Below are positions 50,251-64,000 of a stretch of 64,000 nucleotides of DNA, piece after piece (position 1 is the first letter of the stretch; each line of letters begins with the position of its first letter). The notes beneath the pieces were generated by a model. The model was not told the DNA's origin. It ran no database searches and was given only the letters and a program-made list of their open reading frames with translations. A program made the position numbers and the translations under genes. The stretch spans positions 1,800,120 through 1,864,119 of the forward strand of contig LSYV01000009.1 of NCBI GenBank assembly GCA_001584585.1, read 5' to 3'. Origin of the DNA: Gonium pectorale. Lineage: Eukaryota > Chlorophyta > Chlorophyceae > Chlamydomonadales > Volvocaceae.

Positions 50251-50932
50251 GGCATCCCTGTTTATGCTTTGCGCTGGCCTCCGTATGACCATATACATTG
50301 GCATCTTGTGCACAGTTGCGTAGCAGGAGATGCTCCTCTGGTGCAGTCTCTTTAGGTGGCACCGGACTACTGTATTACTGATCTACATGTTACCATTCCC
50401 AGGGTACCTCAAGTCGTACGTCATTTTGTAAGTTGCGTTGCCGAGTGCCTATTGTACATGAAACCCAGACGTGCCCTGCCGCGCACATCCTGCTCATATC
50501 CGCACCGCATGCAAACAGCATGCCGTGCTGACGCTGCATGCCATATCGTGCCCCATAGGCAGCATGGCAGCAAGCGTAGCGTATCTTCGGAGGACAGCAG
50601 TATCAGCGTTGATATGCGTGTACGGCGGGCCACTGGCAAGGTAGGCCATCCTGAGGTGCGTTTCCGCAAAGCACTTAAGTTCCCATCGAGAGCTATCGCT
50701 GAACCAGGCTGCGAGGATCTCAGGCGGCCCAGAAAAGGCCACCTCCTTCGCTGCCGCCGCCGTACTTCAAATGCTTGCACGGGCTGAGAAGTCGATCTGG
50801 CGTCTTCCGTTCCGCTGGTGCACGGCAGGGCAACCCCCAGACCACAGTGAGGCTTCATCCACCCGCTCCTCTACCGCATACCAGGCACCCATTGAACGCC
50901 CCGACAGCAGTTCAACCGGCACCATCAACGCT

Positions 50933-50937
50933 TTACA
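50933..50937 (-). promoter_or_regulatory. TGTAA polyadenylation signal (dehydrogenase gene)
   Basis: TTACA on plus, about 340 bases beyond the dehydrogenase stop codon at 51281-51283. Confidence 0.5.
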
Positions 50938-51280
50938 GTCTGCAAAAACAACGCCTGCAAAAACAACAGCGCCGGGCAGCCAGGCACGGCGTAGAGCGCA
51001 TATCCCTACATCACCTCTGCTCGACCCTAGCTTAAGTCCTGCTTAAGCGCCACACGCATACGAGGGGTTCGTGGGCATCAGTAAAGCACGTACGACCTCT
51101 TGCACCCTACACCTGACGGCTATGCAATGCCATGCAGATAGAAGCAAATGCAGATTTGGGCTGATCTAACACCGCCTCCCCTGCATCTACTTAACACAAA
51201 TAACCAAAACAGCTTCAGTGCGTCCGCTCGTCTCCCTCTCCACAAATAACCAACAGGCTCGTGGTGCTGAGGAGCATGAC

Positions 51281-52492
51281 TCACGCCGCCTTCGCCTTCT
51301 TGCCGCTTCCGCCCGCCTCCGCCTCCGCGTCCACCCGCAGGTGCGGAAAGGAGGCGAGCGTCTTCGCAATGGCCTCGCGCATCCCAATCTGGGGCGCGTA
51401 GCCCAGGTCGCTGTGCGCCGCCGCGGTGCTGAAGGTGCGGTTTGTGGTAGCGATCAGGATGCGGTTAACGGTGAAGTCGCTGCGCAGCTCCTTGCCCAGC
51501 AGCTTCACCAGCGGCAGCACAAGGTACTCGAAGATCATAGCCAGCACGATGACCAGCAGAAACGGCAGATGGATATACGGCCGGCGGTATCCCAGGCCCT
51601 CGCACATGTCGCCCATCATCGTCCAGAAGGGCTTGGGCTCATCATTGGTGATGAAGTATGCCTTGCCCGCCGAAGGCGCTCCCGGGGCCAGCGCGTCAGC
51701 CGCCAGCAGATGCGCATGCGCCACATTGCCGGCGTAGGTAAAGTCGCACTCGTTGCGCCCCGTCCCCAGGACGTACTTCATCTTGCCCGCACGCGCGTTG
51801 CGGACGAGCGTCGGCACGAAAACGGCGTCGCCCTCGCCAAAGATGCCGCTGGGGCGCAGCGCCACGGTTGACAGCTTCGTGGCGCCGCCCGATGCGGCAG
51901 GCACCGCGAGCTCGCGGCCGTTATACTCGAGGATGAGCTGCTCGCCTAGGATCTTGGTGCGGGTGTAGTGGTCCATGGGCCGCTTGGCGTAGGGCGTGCT
52001 CTCGTCCACGTTATGCAGCGGCTTGCCCTCAAAGACGACAGATGCGGAGCTGGTGTAGATGACCTTGGGAACCCCCGCCGAGAGGCAGGCGTCCAACAGG
52101 TACCGAGTGCCGTCTACGTTGACGCCGTTCATCAGGGCGATATTGAGCGCATTCTCGCCGGTAGGGGCGGCGGTGGCGATGTGAAACACCACGTCCATGC
52201 CCTGCAACGCCGCCGCGATGTCTTCGGGCTTGCGCAGGTCGCCCACCACCGAGGAGTGCGGTCGGGGCTGCTCCAATGGCCGCACATCAAACACGTGGAC
52301 CTCGTAACGCCCACTGTCCAGCAGCTGTTGCACCACATGCCGCCCAAGGAAGCCCGCGCCGCCCGTCACCAGCGCCCTGATCAGCGGCTTGCTGCTGGCA
52401 CTGGTGCCACCCGCAGCTGCCGCTCCGGCATCGGCACCAGTCACCACCGAGGTATCGGCCTCACGGCGCAGGGCGCTCCGCGTGGTTACCAT
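51281..52492 (-). CDS. 3-beta-hydroxysteroid dehydrogenase/C4-decarboxylase-like (ERG26-type) extended SDR
   Basis: A single uninterrupted frame of 403 residues starting at ATG 52492. An Ala/Ser-rich lead of about 38 residues is followed by the NAD(P)-binding motif VTGGAGFLG (residues 42-50), the acidic end of strand 2 (HVFDV), TSSASVV with Ser 148/149, the catalytic YTRTK (Tyr176, Lys180), and the LRPSGIFGEGD loop typical of sterol dehydrogenases. A hydrophobic stretch at about residues 308-332 probably anchors it in the ER membrane. The family oxidises 3-beta-hydroxy-4-carboxysterols during C4 demethylation; the exact sterol is inferred. It is the only intronless gene in a window of intron-rich genes. 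Its ATG lies 118 bases after the stop of the upstream same-strand gene, with no TGTAA between. Confidence 0.85.
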   Translation of the reverse strand: MVTTRSALRREADTSVVTGADAGAAAAGGTSASSKPLIRALVTGGAGFLGRHVVQQLLDSGRYEVHVFDVRPLEQPRPHSSVVGDLRKPEDIAAALQGMDVVFHIATAAPTGENALNIALMNGVNVDGTRYLLDACLSAGVPKVIYTSSASVVFEGKPLHNVDESTPYAKRPMDHYTRTKILGEQLILEYNGRELAVPAASGGATKLSTVALRPSGIFGEGDAVFVPTLVRNARAGKMKYVLGTGRNECDFTYAGNVAHAHLLAADALAPGAPSAGKAYFITNDEPKPFWTMMGDMCEGLGYRRPYIHLPFLLVIVLAMIFEYLVLPLVKLLGKELRSDFTVNRILIATTNRTFSTAAAHSDLGYAPQIGMREAIAKTLASFPHLRVDAEAEAGGSGKKAKAA

Positions 52493-52610
52493 GTTCCACC
52501 GCGGCTATCCACTACGTCCGTCTGCCTGGCAAAACTGCACAGCTGCTGTTCTGATTGGCTGCGCCTTTCGGCAGTAGGAACGCGCCCGTTCAACTTACGA
52601 CGCCCTCTCC

Positions 52611-53148
52611 TTAACGGCTTTGCTTGGCCTTACGCGCCTCTTCCAGAGCTGCGTCCAGGGCGGTCTCTAGCACCAGCTTGCTATACTCTGACTGGAGGGT
52701 CGGCCGGTGCTCGGTGAGGTCCTTTGGCAAGTAGGGGCCCTTGGGGTTTGATGCCGCAGAAGGATGCTGCATGCGTGGGGCACACGGGAGGTTGGGGGCA
52801 TCGGATGATGAGGCAAACACACGAAGCCATAACCGGGCACCGGCATGGGACCCACGGGTAAGTGGGCGCATGAGAGGGTGGTCACGGGTAGGTGGGGCCA
52901 GCCGTAACCGGCACGCAGAGAGGCCAGACCGGCCAGAGAAAACATGACCGCCTCTCCAAGGTGCCATGCTTCACGAGGCCTAGCCGGACGCTCGCGTGCC
53001 GCACGCTGCCCAGGTTTTAGGTCCTTCCCCAGCCCGACAGCCCGATCGAGCTCACCCAGCTCTCCACGAACTCCCAGAACTCGGGGATACGGCCCAGTCC
53101 AAATCCCACAACCAGAGGAACGCCGACAAAGAGAGCGAACCGGAACCT
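52611..53148 (-). CDS. Unknown small membrane protein, 5' end unresolved
   Basis: Two exons in transcript order are supported, 53148-53056 and 52766-52611, with good donors and acceptors and matching phase. The first encodes RFRFALFVGVPLVVGFGLGR then IPEFWEFVESW, a single membrane helix after a basic start; the second encodes HPSAASNPKGPYLPKDL and a charged helix ending in KQSR and TAA. About 83 residues are visible. One or more 5' exons must lie to the right, but I cannot identify them in 53160-53950. I do not recognise the family; the helix followed by a soluble charged tail suggests a small organelle or ER membrane protein. Confidence 0.55.
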
Positions 53149-54207
53149 CTGCGGGTCAGGAGGCGCAAAGTCTCACGTTTGATTGGGAGGTGACCAGGAC
53201 CACAGAGAATGCACAGCACGCACCTCAAGTCGTGAGCGCGTCGTGTGATTGTAGCCTACAACCTTCATGACTGGGCGAATGTGCGCGTGTAGCAATCCAG
53301 TTGGTACTCCAGTTCCGAAAAAGTGCGCTCTTGCGCCTAAGAGTGCAATGCGTAGAACACCAAGGAGCGTGAAAATTCCGATGCGAGTATCGGGAGACGC
53401 TTGCAAGACTCCTTCCATTACGTGGTCTCGTACGCCGTGTTCTGGGGCTGACAGAGTTTGCCCCCCCTGTCCACCCACCCCCCATCTAGCGTATTTCTTA
53501 TACATGGCGGCACCTCAACCCTAAAGCATACCAAGCGGGCATCGATGCACATCGTTGCTGCACCCCCCCCCCTCTACGCTTCGAGCACATCGTCCCCCTC
53601 TCTCACGCACCTCCCATTTCGGAGCTTCGCGTTGCGTCCCGTGCCCCAACTCTACTGCCCCTACCGTCATGTGGCCTCCAGGTGATGGTGGGGGACTAGA
53701 GCTGATTGCGTCATGCCATACATAAGAGGCCGGAGTCGCCTTGCGTCACCACTGGCGACCTAAGACGGATGGGCAGTTACGCTCCAACGGCGGAACGCCC
53801 GTGACCTTACCGACCTGTCTGCATTTGGCTCGTTAATCAGAGGCAAAACACTCCAGCACCGTGATACCCATTGTGACCTTTCCCCTCCGATTTCATCATT
53901 CGCTGGGTACGCTGCCGCTGTGGACACTGCGTGACAGCACATAGACAGGTCCCCTGGACAGGTCCAAGGCTGCTTCCACCACCCAACCTGTGGCTACGGG
54001 ACGCGAGGCATCAGCGGCTTCATCCCAGAACAATGATAAATGAAGCATCCAAGTAGTGGTGGCTACTGCAGTGCGGCCTCCACCGGACCGCTGGGGCAGG
54101 CGCCAGCCTTGCATGCCGGTGCAGCCAGGCGGCCCGCCATGGAAGAGTATGCCAGAAAGGCCGAGAGCCTGGCAGCAAGCCCATCTGCTCGTCTCCGTCC
54201 TGCCTTG

Positions 54208-54300
54208 TACCCGGCGCCCTACTGGCAACTTCGGACCCTCGGGTGTGCATGACCGTAGAGGTAGCCTTCCCTGTGTCTGTTTTCCTTTTTTAAACGATGC
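54208..54300 (+). repeat. Dispersed repeat copy
   Basis: CCTTGTACCCGGCGCCCTAC, then CCCTCGGGTGTGCATGACCG, TAGAGGT, CTTCCC and a T-rich end, matching the order of words in the 60.4 kb copy. Confidence 0.65.
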
Positions 54301-54365
54301 GAAGGCCCAGTGTCCTGAGCACGACGTCCCTTCAACCGGAGCACGGGTATTCCGGGGGGCTGCAG

Positions 54366-54405
54366 TGTAGGTTTGTGACCGTAGAGGTGGGCTCCCTCTA
54401 TCTTT
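54366..54405 (+). repeat. Dispersed repeat, fragment
   Basis: Carries only the GACCGTAGAGGTGGGCTCCC segment of the repeat, directly after the copy at 54208. Confidence 0.45.
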
Positions 54406-55054
54406 GTACCTCTCCATTTTGTTCAACGCTGCATACAGTAGCATGACAATGTTTGTCCGTGTCGGGCTACCCCTACCCTTGCACGTACACATCAAGACAC
54501 ATATATCAACCAGACCCGTGCCTTGCAGCCCTTGCCGCTCCCTTGCCTACAACTTTTCTGAAAATCCAGGCATACCATTCTCGACATTCCATCCTCGAGT
54601 CCTCCTGGTATGTTTCTCTCCGGTCCTGGCGTTCGTCTCCACCTCTCCTTTGTTTTCGTCGTCCTGCCTTCCTGTTCTGTGGTCTTCAGGTGCAGGGCCC
54701 CTCCTCTTCGTATACGTGCCGTCGGTGTTTGGTCTTGGCTGCCGTGGTGCGCTGTAGTTATGGCAGGGTTGCGGTGGTTCTCGTCACGGCTTGAGGGCTA
54801 CCTGTGCCTCCCGATGCCTGAGCCCTTTCTCTCCTCTTGTCCTCTAACTTTTCCACACAAAAAGCCTATGACAACTAGGCCACGACGGTAACGCTTACTC
54901 TGCCGGGCTGCGTGCAGAAGAGCACAGTCGCCGAGGGCACAGTACCTCCATGCAACCGGACCATACGGTTAGCGCGGGAGTGGCTACTTTGGGCTGCAGG
55001 GCGGAGAGGACCAAACGTCGCAGGGCCCAAAGGCACTCGCTTGCCTTTTTCTGC

Positions 55055-55150
55055 ACCGCCCGCCCGCCCTGCTGGAAACATCGCGCCTTCGGGTGCGTAT
55101 GCCCGTAGAGGTGTGGTGCGGCTCCCCAATTGCAGTGTTTCCTTTTTACT
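55055..55150 (+). repeat. Dispersed repeat copy
   Basis: CCCTGCTGGAAACATCGCGC, CTTCGGGTGCGTATGCCCGT, AGAGGT and a T-rich end as in the other copies. Confidence 0.65.
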
Positions 55151-56259
55151 GAAGACGCCCGCGGCCCCATTCACGGTCAAAGGTGTGTTCGTGCTTCCTC
55201 CCGGCATGAGCGCATGCCGATTTTTTCATGACGCCCTCCGACTCGCAGAGTAGAGTAGAAGCCCGACACGGCAGGCAAAGAAACACTTGCCCCCAAACCA
55301 GGCCGATGCAGGGGTGTGTGCAGGGCCCATGAAGCGGGGCGGGCGGGCGGCCCGCCACATGGTGTCCTTCCCCTTCCTTGACGTTGGCGCTGGGGGGCCA
55401 CTCTTCCTTCTCCTCCTCAGAAATCAAAGGGACACTGCAACGCTGCTCTAAGCATGAGTGAGGCCACGCAAATGCACTTCAGTTGATGGGTCGCTTGGAA
55501 AAGTACGCATTAACAACGGTTCGAGGTGTTGTATCCCTACTTGGCAGGAGAAGAACCAATGCGAAACCCGGGCCGTCGTTTCCTCCACGCCATCTCATTA
55601 CCGTATGCCCGCCCCTGGCTCCCCGATCCGCTCGGTGGACTGTCGGCTTCCTCCTAGGGTTGGGTTGGGCAGCTACTTTGCCCTGGCGTTGTTTATCAAG
55701 CTACATGTTGCCTTTCAGTCGCGCTCGACATCATCCACCCTCGCCAGTTGCCACGTACCCGGTGCTAATGCTTGGATGGTGTCACTGCCGCTAGTGCCGC
55801 TGACACAGTCCCCGGACGCATCTTTTGTGACTGGTGCGTTCTAAAACAACAGGGACGAAGGACAGCGCAGAGTAGCATGCCAGGCTGTAGTCTTTTTACG
55901 AACAGCGCCCCGAAGCAATCGCAGATAGTTTACACCACAGCAGCGCCCAACATGCCCCACGCTTGCCAGCCGAGGGTGCAGCCAGACAGCATCCCCCGAA
56001 GCTGCGCTGCAGCAAGACCCAAACGCGATTCACGCGAGCACAGTTGGTTTCACTCCAGCATATGTAGTCATCACAACCGTTGCATTTTGGCACTAGCGGT
56101 TGCGTTGTGGCAACAAAGTTGCCGTAAATTCGCAACCGACGCAGCAGCAGACCGAGTACATACGCCCTCGCCGTGCTTATTGTCAGCACGATATCCATCC
56201 CCTCACTACCTCCCAGGGCTGCCCACCCCTCATCGTCGCCTCTCACTGCAACGTCCCTC

Positions 56260-59445
<3,186 letters not shown>

Positions 59446-59857
59446 AGAATGCGTGCAGTGAGGATGAGTGACTAAGCTGACAGCTGGATCCGGATTCGGG
59501 GGCGTGACAGGGCAGGTTTGGCTGGACGTGATCAGTCATGTGGTTCCGTTGATTGTGATTAGGGCACTACGGTTTGCTTGGACTAACCTTTTTGGTTTCC
59601 CGAGTATGGTCGCGGAAGAGCTCCATTAAGCAATCATTTATAGCTGCTCTCTGTAGCAGAGCCCGTAAGGTACTAGGTGACTAGGCGCAAGAGCCTCGAG
59701 TCGGACCGTGATAATGGAGTCTAAGTTTAAGGCGGAACATGATTCCTCATTGCTGAGACACGTGATCCACTATATCTGTTTTGGCGTTTTCGGACTGCGT
59801 GACATACTGGCGTGACTGGCATAACCTAATTCGCATTCTTTTCCCTGCCACCGTGAC

Positions 59858-59862
59858 TGTAA
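59858..59862 (+). promoter_or_regulatory. TGTAA polyadenylation signal (GLF)
   Basis: TGTAA about 410 bases after the GLF stop codon. Confidence 0.5.
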
Positions 59863-60289
59863 TTGATGCCATATCTTGGGCATGGGTGCGGAGCGCTGCT
59901 GAGTTCTGCACATAGCCACACCTTCAGTGTTATTAAGACTGTGAAGCAGCTGCATGACTGGGCCATGGTAGATCAAAGCCGGTCGTATTCCTGCGGTACA
60001 AGGCAGTGCCAATACCAGAACACCTTGCAGCGACAACACACAGCAGTGCCAGTGTGGTGGGGTGGGTGTTGAGTGCACCCCTTTCAGCGGAATCGCCTGT
60101 CAGGCAAAACAGCTACACTGCCCTTCCTCCGTGTTGACGCAAAGCCACACTACCCTTCCTCCGTGATGACGCAAAAGAGAACCCAGCGACACTCTGTAGT
60201 AACGTGTTATTGCCCCAGGCCCATCCGAACTTGTCCCAGTGCGGAAAGTCTGGCATGCCCAGCTGCGAAAGAGCGGAACTACTAGTGAC

Positions 60290-60530
60290 CGCTGGCCGCC
60301 GATGGACTAGTCGCACCGTCGACCGCTCGTCTGGACCCTCACACCCTCTCTACATATCGTCAGGTAACTACCCAGGTGACACACACCGGGAGGGCCCGTT
60401 TGCTCGTTTACCTAGCCCGCCATGCCCTGTACTCGGCGCCCTGCTGGAAACATCACACCCTCGGGTGTGTATGTCGTTAGAGGTTGCCTTCCCCGTTTCT
60501 CGTTCTCTTTTTTTCAGGAGGCAGGAAGCT
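60290..60530 (+). repeat. Dispersed repeat, long copy
   Basis: Matches the reverse complement of 32582-32830 over about 240 bases and contains the fullest form of the core, ending in a run of seven T. No coding capacity seen. Confidence 0.75.
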
Positions 60531-61436
60531 GCCGCAATCATCCGCACGGTCCAGCATCACAATAACTCGATGCTCGTGAGCATCGAGCGACTGAGCAGCT
60601 CGGATCCACATAAGTACTTGTACAGCTTTACTCCCGCAGCGGTCAGGGCCCATACCCCGCTACACTCTCTAGGGTAGATCCGACGGGGCCTGGTTCTGGG
60701 TTAGGCGCAGCTGGGCGAGGATCGCGTCACGGGGTCCCCCAACTCGCCGAGCCCAACCGACACATACATAGCGCCGACTGATGCGAGGTAAACCCAGCAT
60801 CAAGACGAAGCCCTCGAGTGCGTACCCTTGCCAGGTAGGGGTCCTCCCAGACAACTGACTCCTCCTCCAGATACACATCGCTGCGGCTGCCTCGCAGCAT
60901 AAGCCAGCTGATGCGCACGCCATGTTATGATTGCAACCTCTGCAATCTCAACCGTGCTATGTTTATATTGGTAATATAGGATTTATAACAGGCGTCGCCG
61001 TGCCGACTCCGCATGGGCGAGCAAGACATGAAGCCGCGCCTTAGACCCGTCACATTCAGCCCGTGCCTAGATACAACGAAGCACGCGTATCAATCGTTCA
61101 TGATCTGGTCGCTAAAAGCCTGGCATGCGGCCGAGAACAGTGTTATGGAGCACCCGTGATAACAATAGCAATAATACTTAATGATCTTGAGGAACGTGTG
61201 TGCTTGTTTGTGTCTGCTTAAAGGTAGGAGGACGCGTTGGCAAGAGCGTTGGGCGGTTCGGCGGCAGTTGTACTTCGCGTGTTCATAGCGAGGTCAGAAT
61301 CAATCGTCGACTGATTTACTTCTCCTTGTATGATGCACAAGCTTTTGTGAAGTGGTTCTGCTGCTTTCGATTGTCTATAGGACATGTCTCAATCTGTGGC
61401 ATAGATAATTTTACCAGCTGTTCGTAGCTCGTCAAC

Positions 61437-64000
61437 ATGGCGGGTGAGGTCCTGGCCTTGTGCCAGAGCTTCGAGCAGGAGCTGAACAAGACGCTCTCGG
61501 TGCTGCCCCCGGTCAGCGCAGCGCGGCCCGAACAGCATGAAGCATACCAGAACCACCGTCGTCTCAGCCAGCGTATCGCGGAGAGTGTTTCCTACTACGC
61601 GGGGCGGCTGCCGGCGTACGCAAGCGTGCCGCGCATTCTCGGGTTTGGCGACCGGTTGTGCCGCTTGCAGCAGCACCAGCTCGCCCTTCACGCCTGCTAT
61701 CAGCATGTCAGGGCACTGGAGCTGCACAACACGCAGGATAACCTGCCGCGCATGGACGCGCTTGTGCGGTTGTCCAGCCATGTGCAGGCGTGCTTCGGCT
61801 GTGCGGCGTGTGAGGCCGCGCTGCTTCTGCAGGCCGACATGCAGATCAAGCACCGCGACACCCTACATGGCCTCGTGTCGTGCCTCTCGCAGCTGCGCAG
61901 CGCCATCGCGCTGGCTTTGCCTGACGAGCGCCTGTACTGGCTCGTCCTCAACGGCAGCGTGCATGTGTACGGCACCGCCAAGGCCATGATCACAGCCGGG
62001 TTTGCGGAGCAGGCCCTGCCCGCGCTCGTGTTCTGCATAAAGGCAATTGAGGGACACGTGTGCTTTGCGGCGCCGAAGTTCCTGCCCTGGCGCACGCAGC
62101 TGTACACGTGGGCAGTGTATGGCCTCGTGGACTGCAAGGCGCCAGAGCAGGCACGCGCCCTGCTGGCGGATGGCCTCAAACGCATCGACCAGCTGGTTTC
62201 GCTGCAGAAGCTCGACCCCGTGCCGGCTGCGCCGGCAGTCCGCGCGGCCTTCGCCGCCGCGCGCAACTCGCTGCTAGGGCTGCAGCTCCGGGTGGAGGCG
62301 GCCGTGGGCGCGCCCGTTCGCCCGTTGCTGGAGAAGTTGACAGCCGCCACGACTGAGGCGCTGCCGGGCGCCGCTGCCGAGGTGGCGCAGGCGCGCCTCG
62401 CGGCAATGGTGGAAGCCCTTCATGCACCCCATCGGCGGGTGGTCCGCACCGAGCCGGCAGAGGTGCCGCTGAAAGAGCTGTTCGACGCGGCCTTCACCAC
62501 CGCTGCGCCGCTGGCAGAGGCCCTGCGCACTGCCTTGCAGGCTGCTGGGACCGGTGTGGAGGGCGGCGACCGCACCGTGGCGGCTCTCCAGACAGCACAA
62601 GAGGCGCTGCCGTACGGGGTACACAAGGGCCTCATGTCTGCTGCATACAACTTGGAGCAATGGAGTGCGTTTGAGCTGCTGGCGGAGCTGGCGGAGGCCC
62701 GAGCTGCCGACGGCGTCACTGCTGCGGCGTCAGGCGGGGTCACCCTGACGGACCAGAGCGCCTCCCAGCTGGCGACGGTGGCCCGCATCCTGAGCGCACT
62801 GCGGCGCCTCACCACTCAGACCGGCATCGACGCGTTGCGCCACCTGGCGTCCGTAATCCAGGCCGCCCTGGTCACGGGCACCGCCGTTGGCATACCCGTC
62901 GGCACTCAGATGCCCCCCGCCACGCAGCGCGCCACATCCACCAGCGGCATCGGCAGCGGCTCGCCCGGCGGCGCCGTCGCCACCGGCGACGCGGCACTGC
63001 AACAGTCTCAGCTCGCGCCCTGGCAGCAGCTCCGGGACCTGATCGCCGATGCGTCGCTGGCGTTGTACAGCAGCGCGCGCCCGCTAATCGACGGCGTGTT
63101 CTGCGCCGCCGACAAGGAGGCCGCCACGGTGGCGGAGCTGCTGGCGGCCTGCCACGCGGCGTGGGTGGCGGTGGACCTGGACGACGGGGAGCTGCGCGTC
63201 AGCGTGGCGCTCAAGCTGGCGCTGCTGCTGGAGGAGGATGAGCAGCTGCAGCAGGCCAAGGAGGTGCTGCTGCAGGTGTGGTGCGGTGCACTGTGTGGTC
63301 GTTCCACGCCAGATTGTAGAGAGTGTGTCGGGAACGCAAACGGCCTGTTCAGACCATGAAAGCAAGGCAACAAGCGGGCAAATCAGCATGCTAGCCGTCA
63401 GCCCATGAAGAGCATGTGTGTATGTGGTTGGGTCAGGGGGGAAGTCATCAATGGTGGAGGGCATCCTCACTGGATTTGCAGAGGGAAGAGGCAGGAGGAA
63501 GAGGGAAGAGGAGTTGGGGTGTCATTGATCTGGCCGCGGGTGGGGTTGGCCCTTGGCTAGAGGCAAGTACAAGTGGGCATGCGTCACCTTTCCTGTGCTC
63601 TTGACAATGGTGGGACACAGTCTGGCAAGGCTGACCTGGCGCCTGGTCTTCCCCATAGGCCAAGTCCACGGTTCAGCAGGCCCGTGCGGAGCTGATGGCG
63701 GCAAACCGGGGCGCTCCGGACGAGCACCTCCGCTGGGTGACTGGCTCACGCAGCCAGCCAACCGACGAGACCGCTGCGCTGGTGGCCGGTGAGCTTGGCT
63801 TGTAGTCAACGACCCTTTCCCTACGCAGCCCCGTCCACACGCTACCTGTTTCCTTTCATCATGACCCTCTCCACACACTGTACCACACACTGTGGTGGTC
63901 GCCGCCGAACTAACATGCAGAGACATCGCCCCTTCGACTGCCTCGGGAGCTGGGTCCTACACCGACGCCATCACTTTCGCGCTTACGCTCGTCGTATGCG
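61437..64000 (+). CDS. CFAP54/FAP54-like central-apparatus protein, 3' partial
   Basis: Exons 61437-63275 (613 codons), 63659-63788 and 63921 to beyond the window end, with matching phases. The segment LYWLVLNGSVHVYGTAKAMI, the following helical repeats (AEQALPALVFCIKAIEGHV, APKFLPWRTQLYTWAVYGLV, EQARALLADGLKRIDQL) and the overall helical character match the N-terminal region of CFAP54. In Chlamydomonas FAP54 belongs to the C1d projection of the flagellar central pair and is needed for normal motility. The start ATG follows GTCAAC and the frame is open for 1.8 kb. An Ala/Thr/Ser/Gly-rich linker lies at about 62870-63000. The full protein should be very large, so most of it lies outside. Family call is from remembered sequence pattern; FAP46, also in C1d, is the main alternative. 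Confidence 0.7.

Larger units (their letters stand above)
49819..51280. other. Intergenic region and 3' UTR of the dehydrogenase
   Basis: The dehydrogenase 3' UTR (minus) occupies the right part, with TGTAA on minus at 50933-50937. A degenerate copy of the dispersed repeat lies at 50192-50250. No gene is supported. Confidence 0.45.
53149..56259. other. Gene-poor region with dispersed repeats
   Basis: No open frame here has convincing splice sites or motifs. It should include missing 5' exons of the gene ending at 52611 and the promoter of UDP-galactopyranose mutase. Three dispersed-repeat copies (54208, 54366, 55055) lie within it. Confidence 0.45.
59446..61436. other. GLF 3' UTR and intergenic region
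   Basis: Holds the GLF 3' UTR to about 59875, then about 1.5 kb without a supported gene, including a long copy of the dispersed repeat (60290-60530), and the upstream region of the FAP54-like gene. Confidence 0.5.

Noticed and set aside
63276..63359. Extension of the FAP54-like frame to a stop at 63359
   Set aside because: It is intron read-through after the GTGTGG donor; the protein continues in phase at 63659.

Overview
The window is nuclear DNA of a green alga, most likely volvocine (Chlamydomonas, Gonium or Volvox type). The evidence is GC-rich coding sequence with Ala/Gly/Gln runs, many short introns with AG acceptors, TGTAA polyadenylation signals, and a typical gene set: an octotricopeptide repeat (OPR) protein, a flagellar central-pair protein, a multi-pass class III cyclase and a UDP-galactopyranose mutase. 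It is scaffolded draft sequence with three N runs (6863-6882, 19542-20515, 48686-48705). All gene models were assembled by eye from splice sites, phase continuity and family motifs.

Layout. 55-8250 (+) is the C-terminal part of the largest TFIIIC subunit (B-block-binding subunit, GTF3C1-like), open at its 5' side. 9292-11640 (-) is an organelle-type YtqB/MnmM-like methyltransferase with an 84-base hairpin in an intron. It is divergent from 12056-15443 (+), a receptor-like/Pelle-class protein kinase whose DFG motif reads DIG. 16007-21942 (+) is the most unusual gene: a phage-type Dam DNA adenine methyltransferase homologue with a phage/plasmid-like N-terminal region, FPPV where NPPY is expected, and a disordered insertion of several hundred residues inside the catalytic domain. 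23449-31017 (-) is an OPR protein of about 1044 residues, probably a chloroplast RNA factor, with a perfect 8 x 28 bp minisatellite in one intron.

31-34 kb is repeat-bearing intergenic DNA followed by a small ENOD93-like membrane protein. 34704-47740 (-) is a complete 25-exon gene for a protein of about 2150 residues with many membrane segments, a GAF-like region and a class III cyclase domain carrying guanylate-type specificity residues. Around 48.3-49.1 kb a 399-bp block is repeated exactly on both sides of a 20-N gap, probably an unmerged contig overlap, followed by an unresolved plus-strand gene fragment. 51281-52492 (-) is an intronless 3-beta-HSD/ERG26-like dehydrogenase; its start lies only 118 bases after the stop of the upstream same-strand gene (52611-53148), a possible dicistronic pair. 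53-56 kb is gene-poor and carries copies of a short dispersed repeat. 56260-59445 (+) is UDP-galactopyranose mutase (cell-wall galactofuranose pathway). 61437 to the window end (+) is the N-terminal part of a CFAP54/FAP54-like central-apparatus protein.

The genes do not form a pathway; they are ordinary neighbours in a compact algal genome. A cross-cutting feature is the number of GC-AG introns: 7 of about 71 inferred introns.
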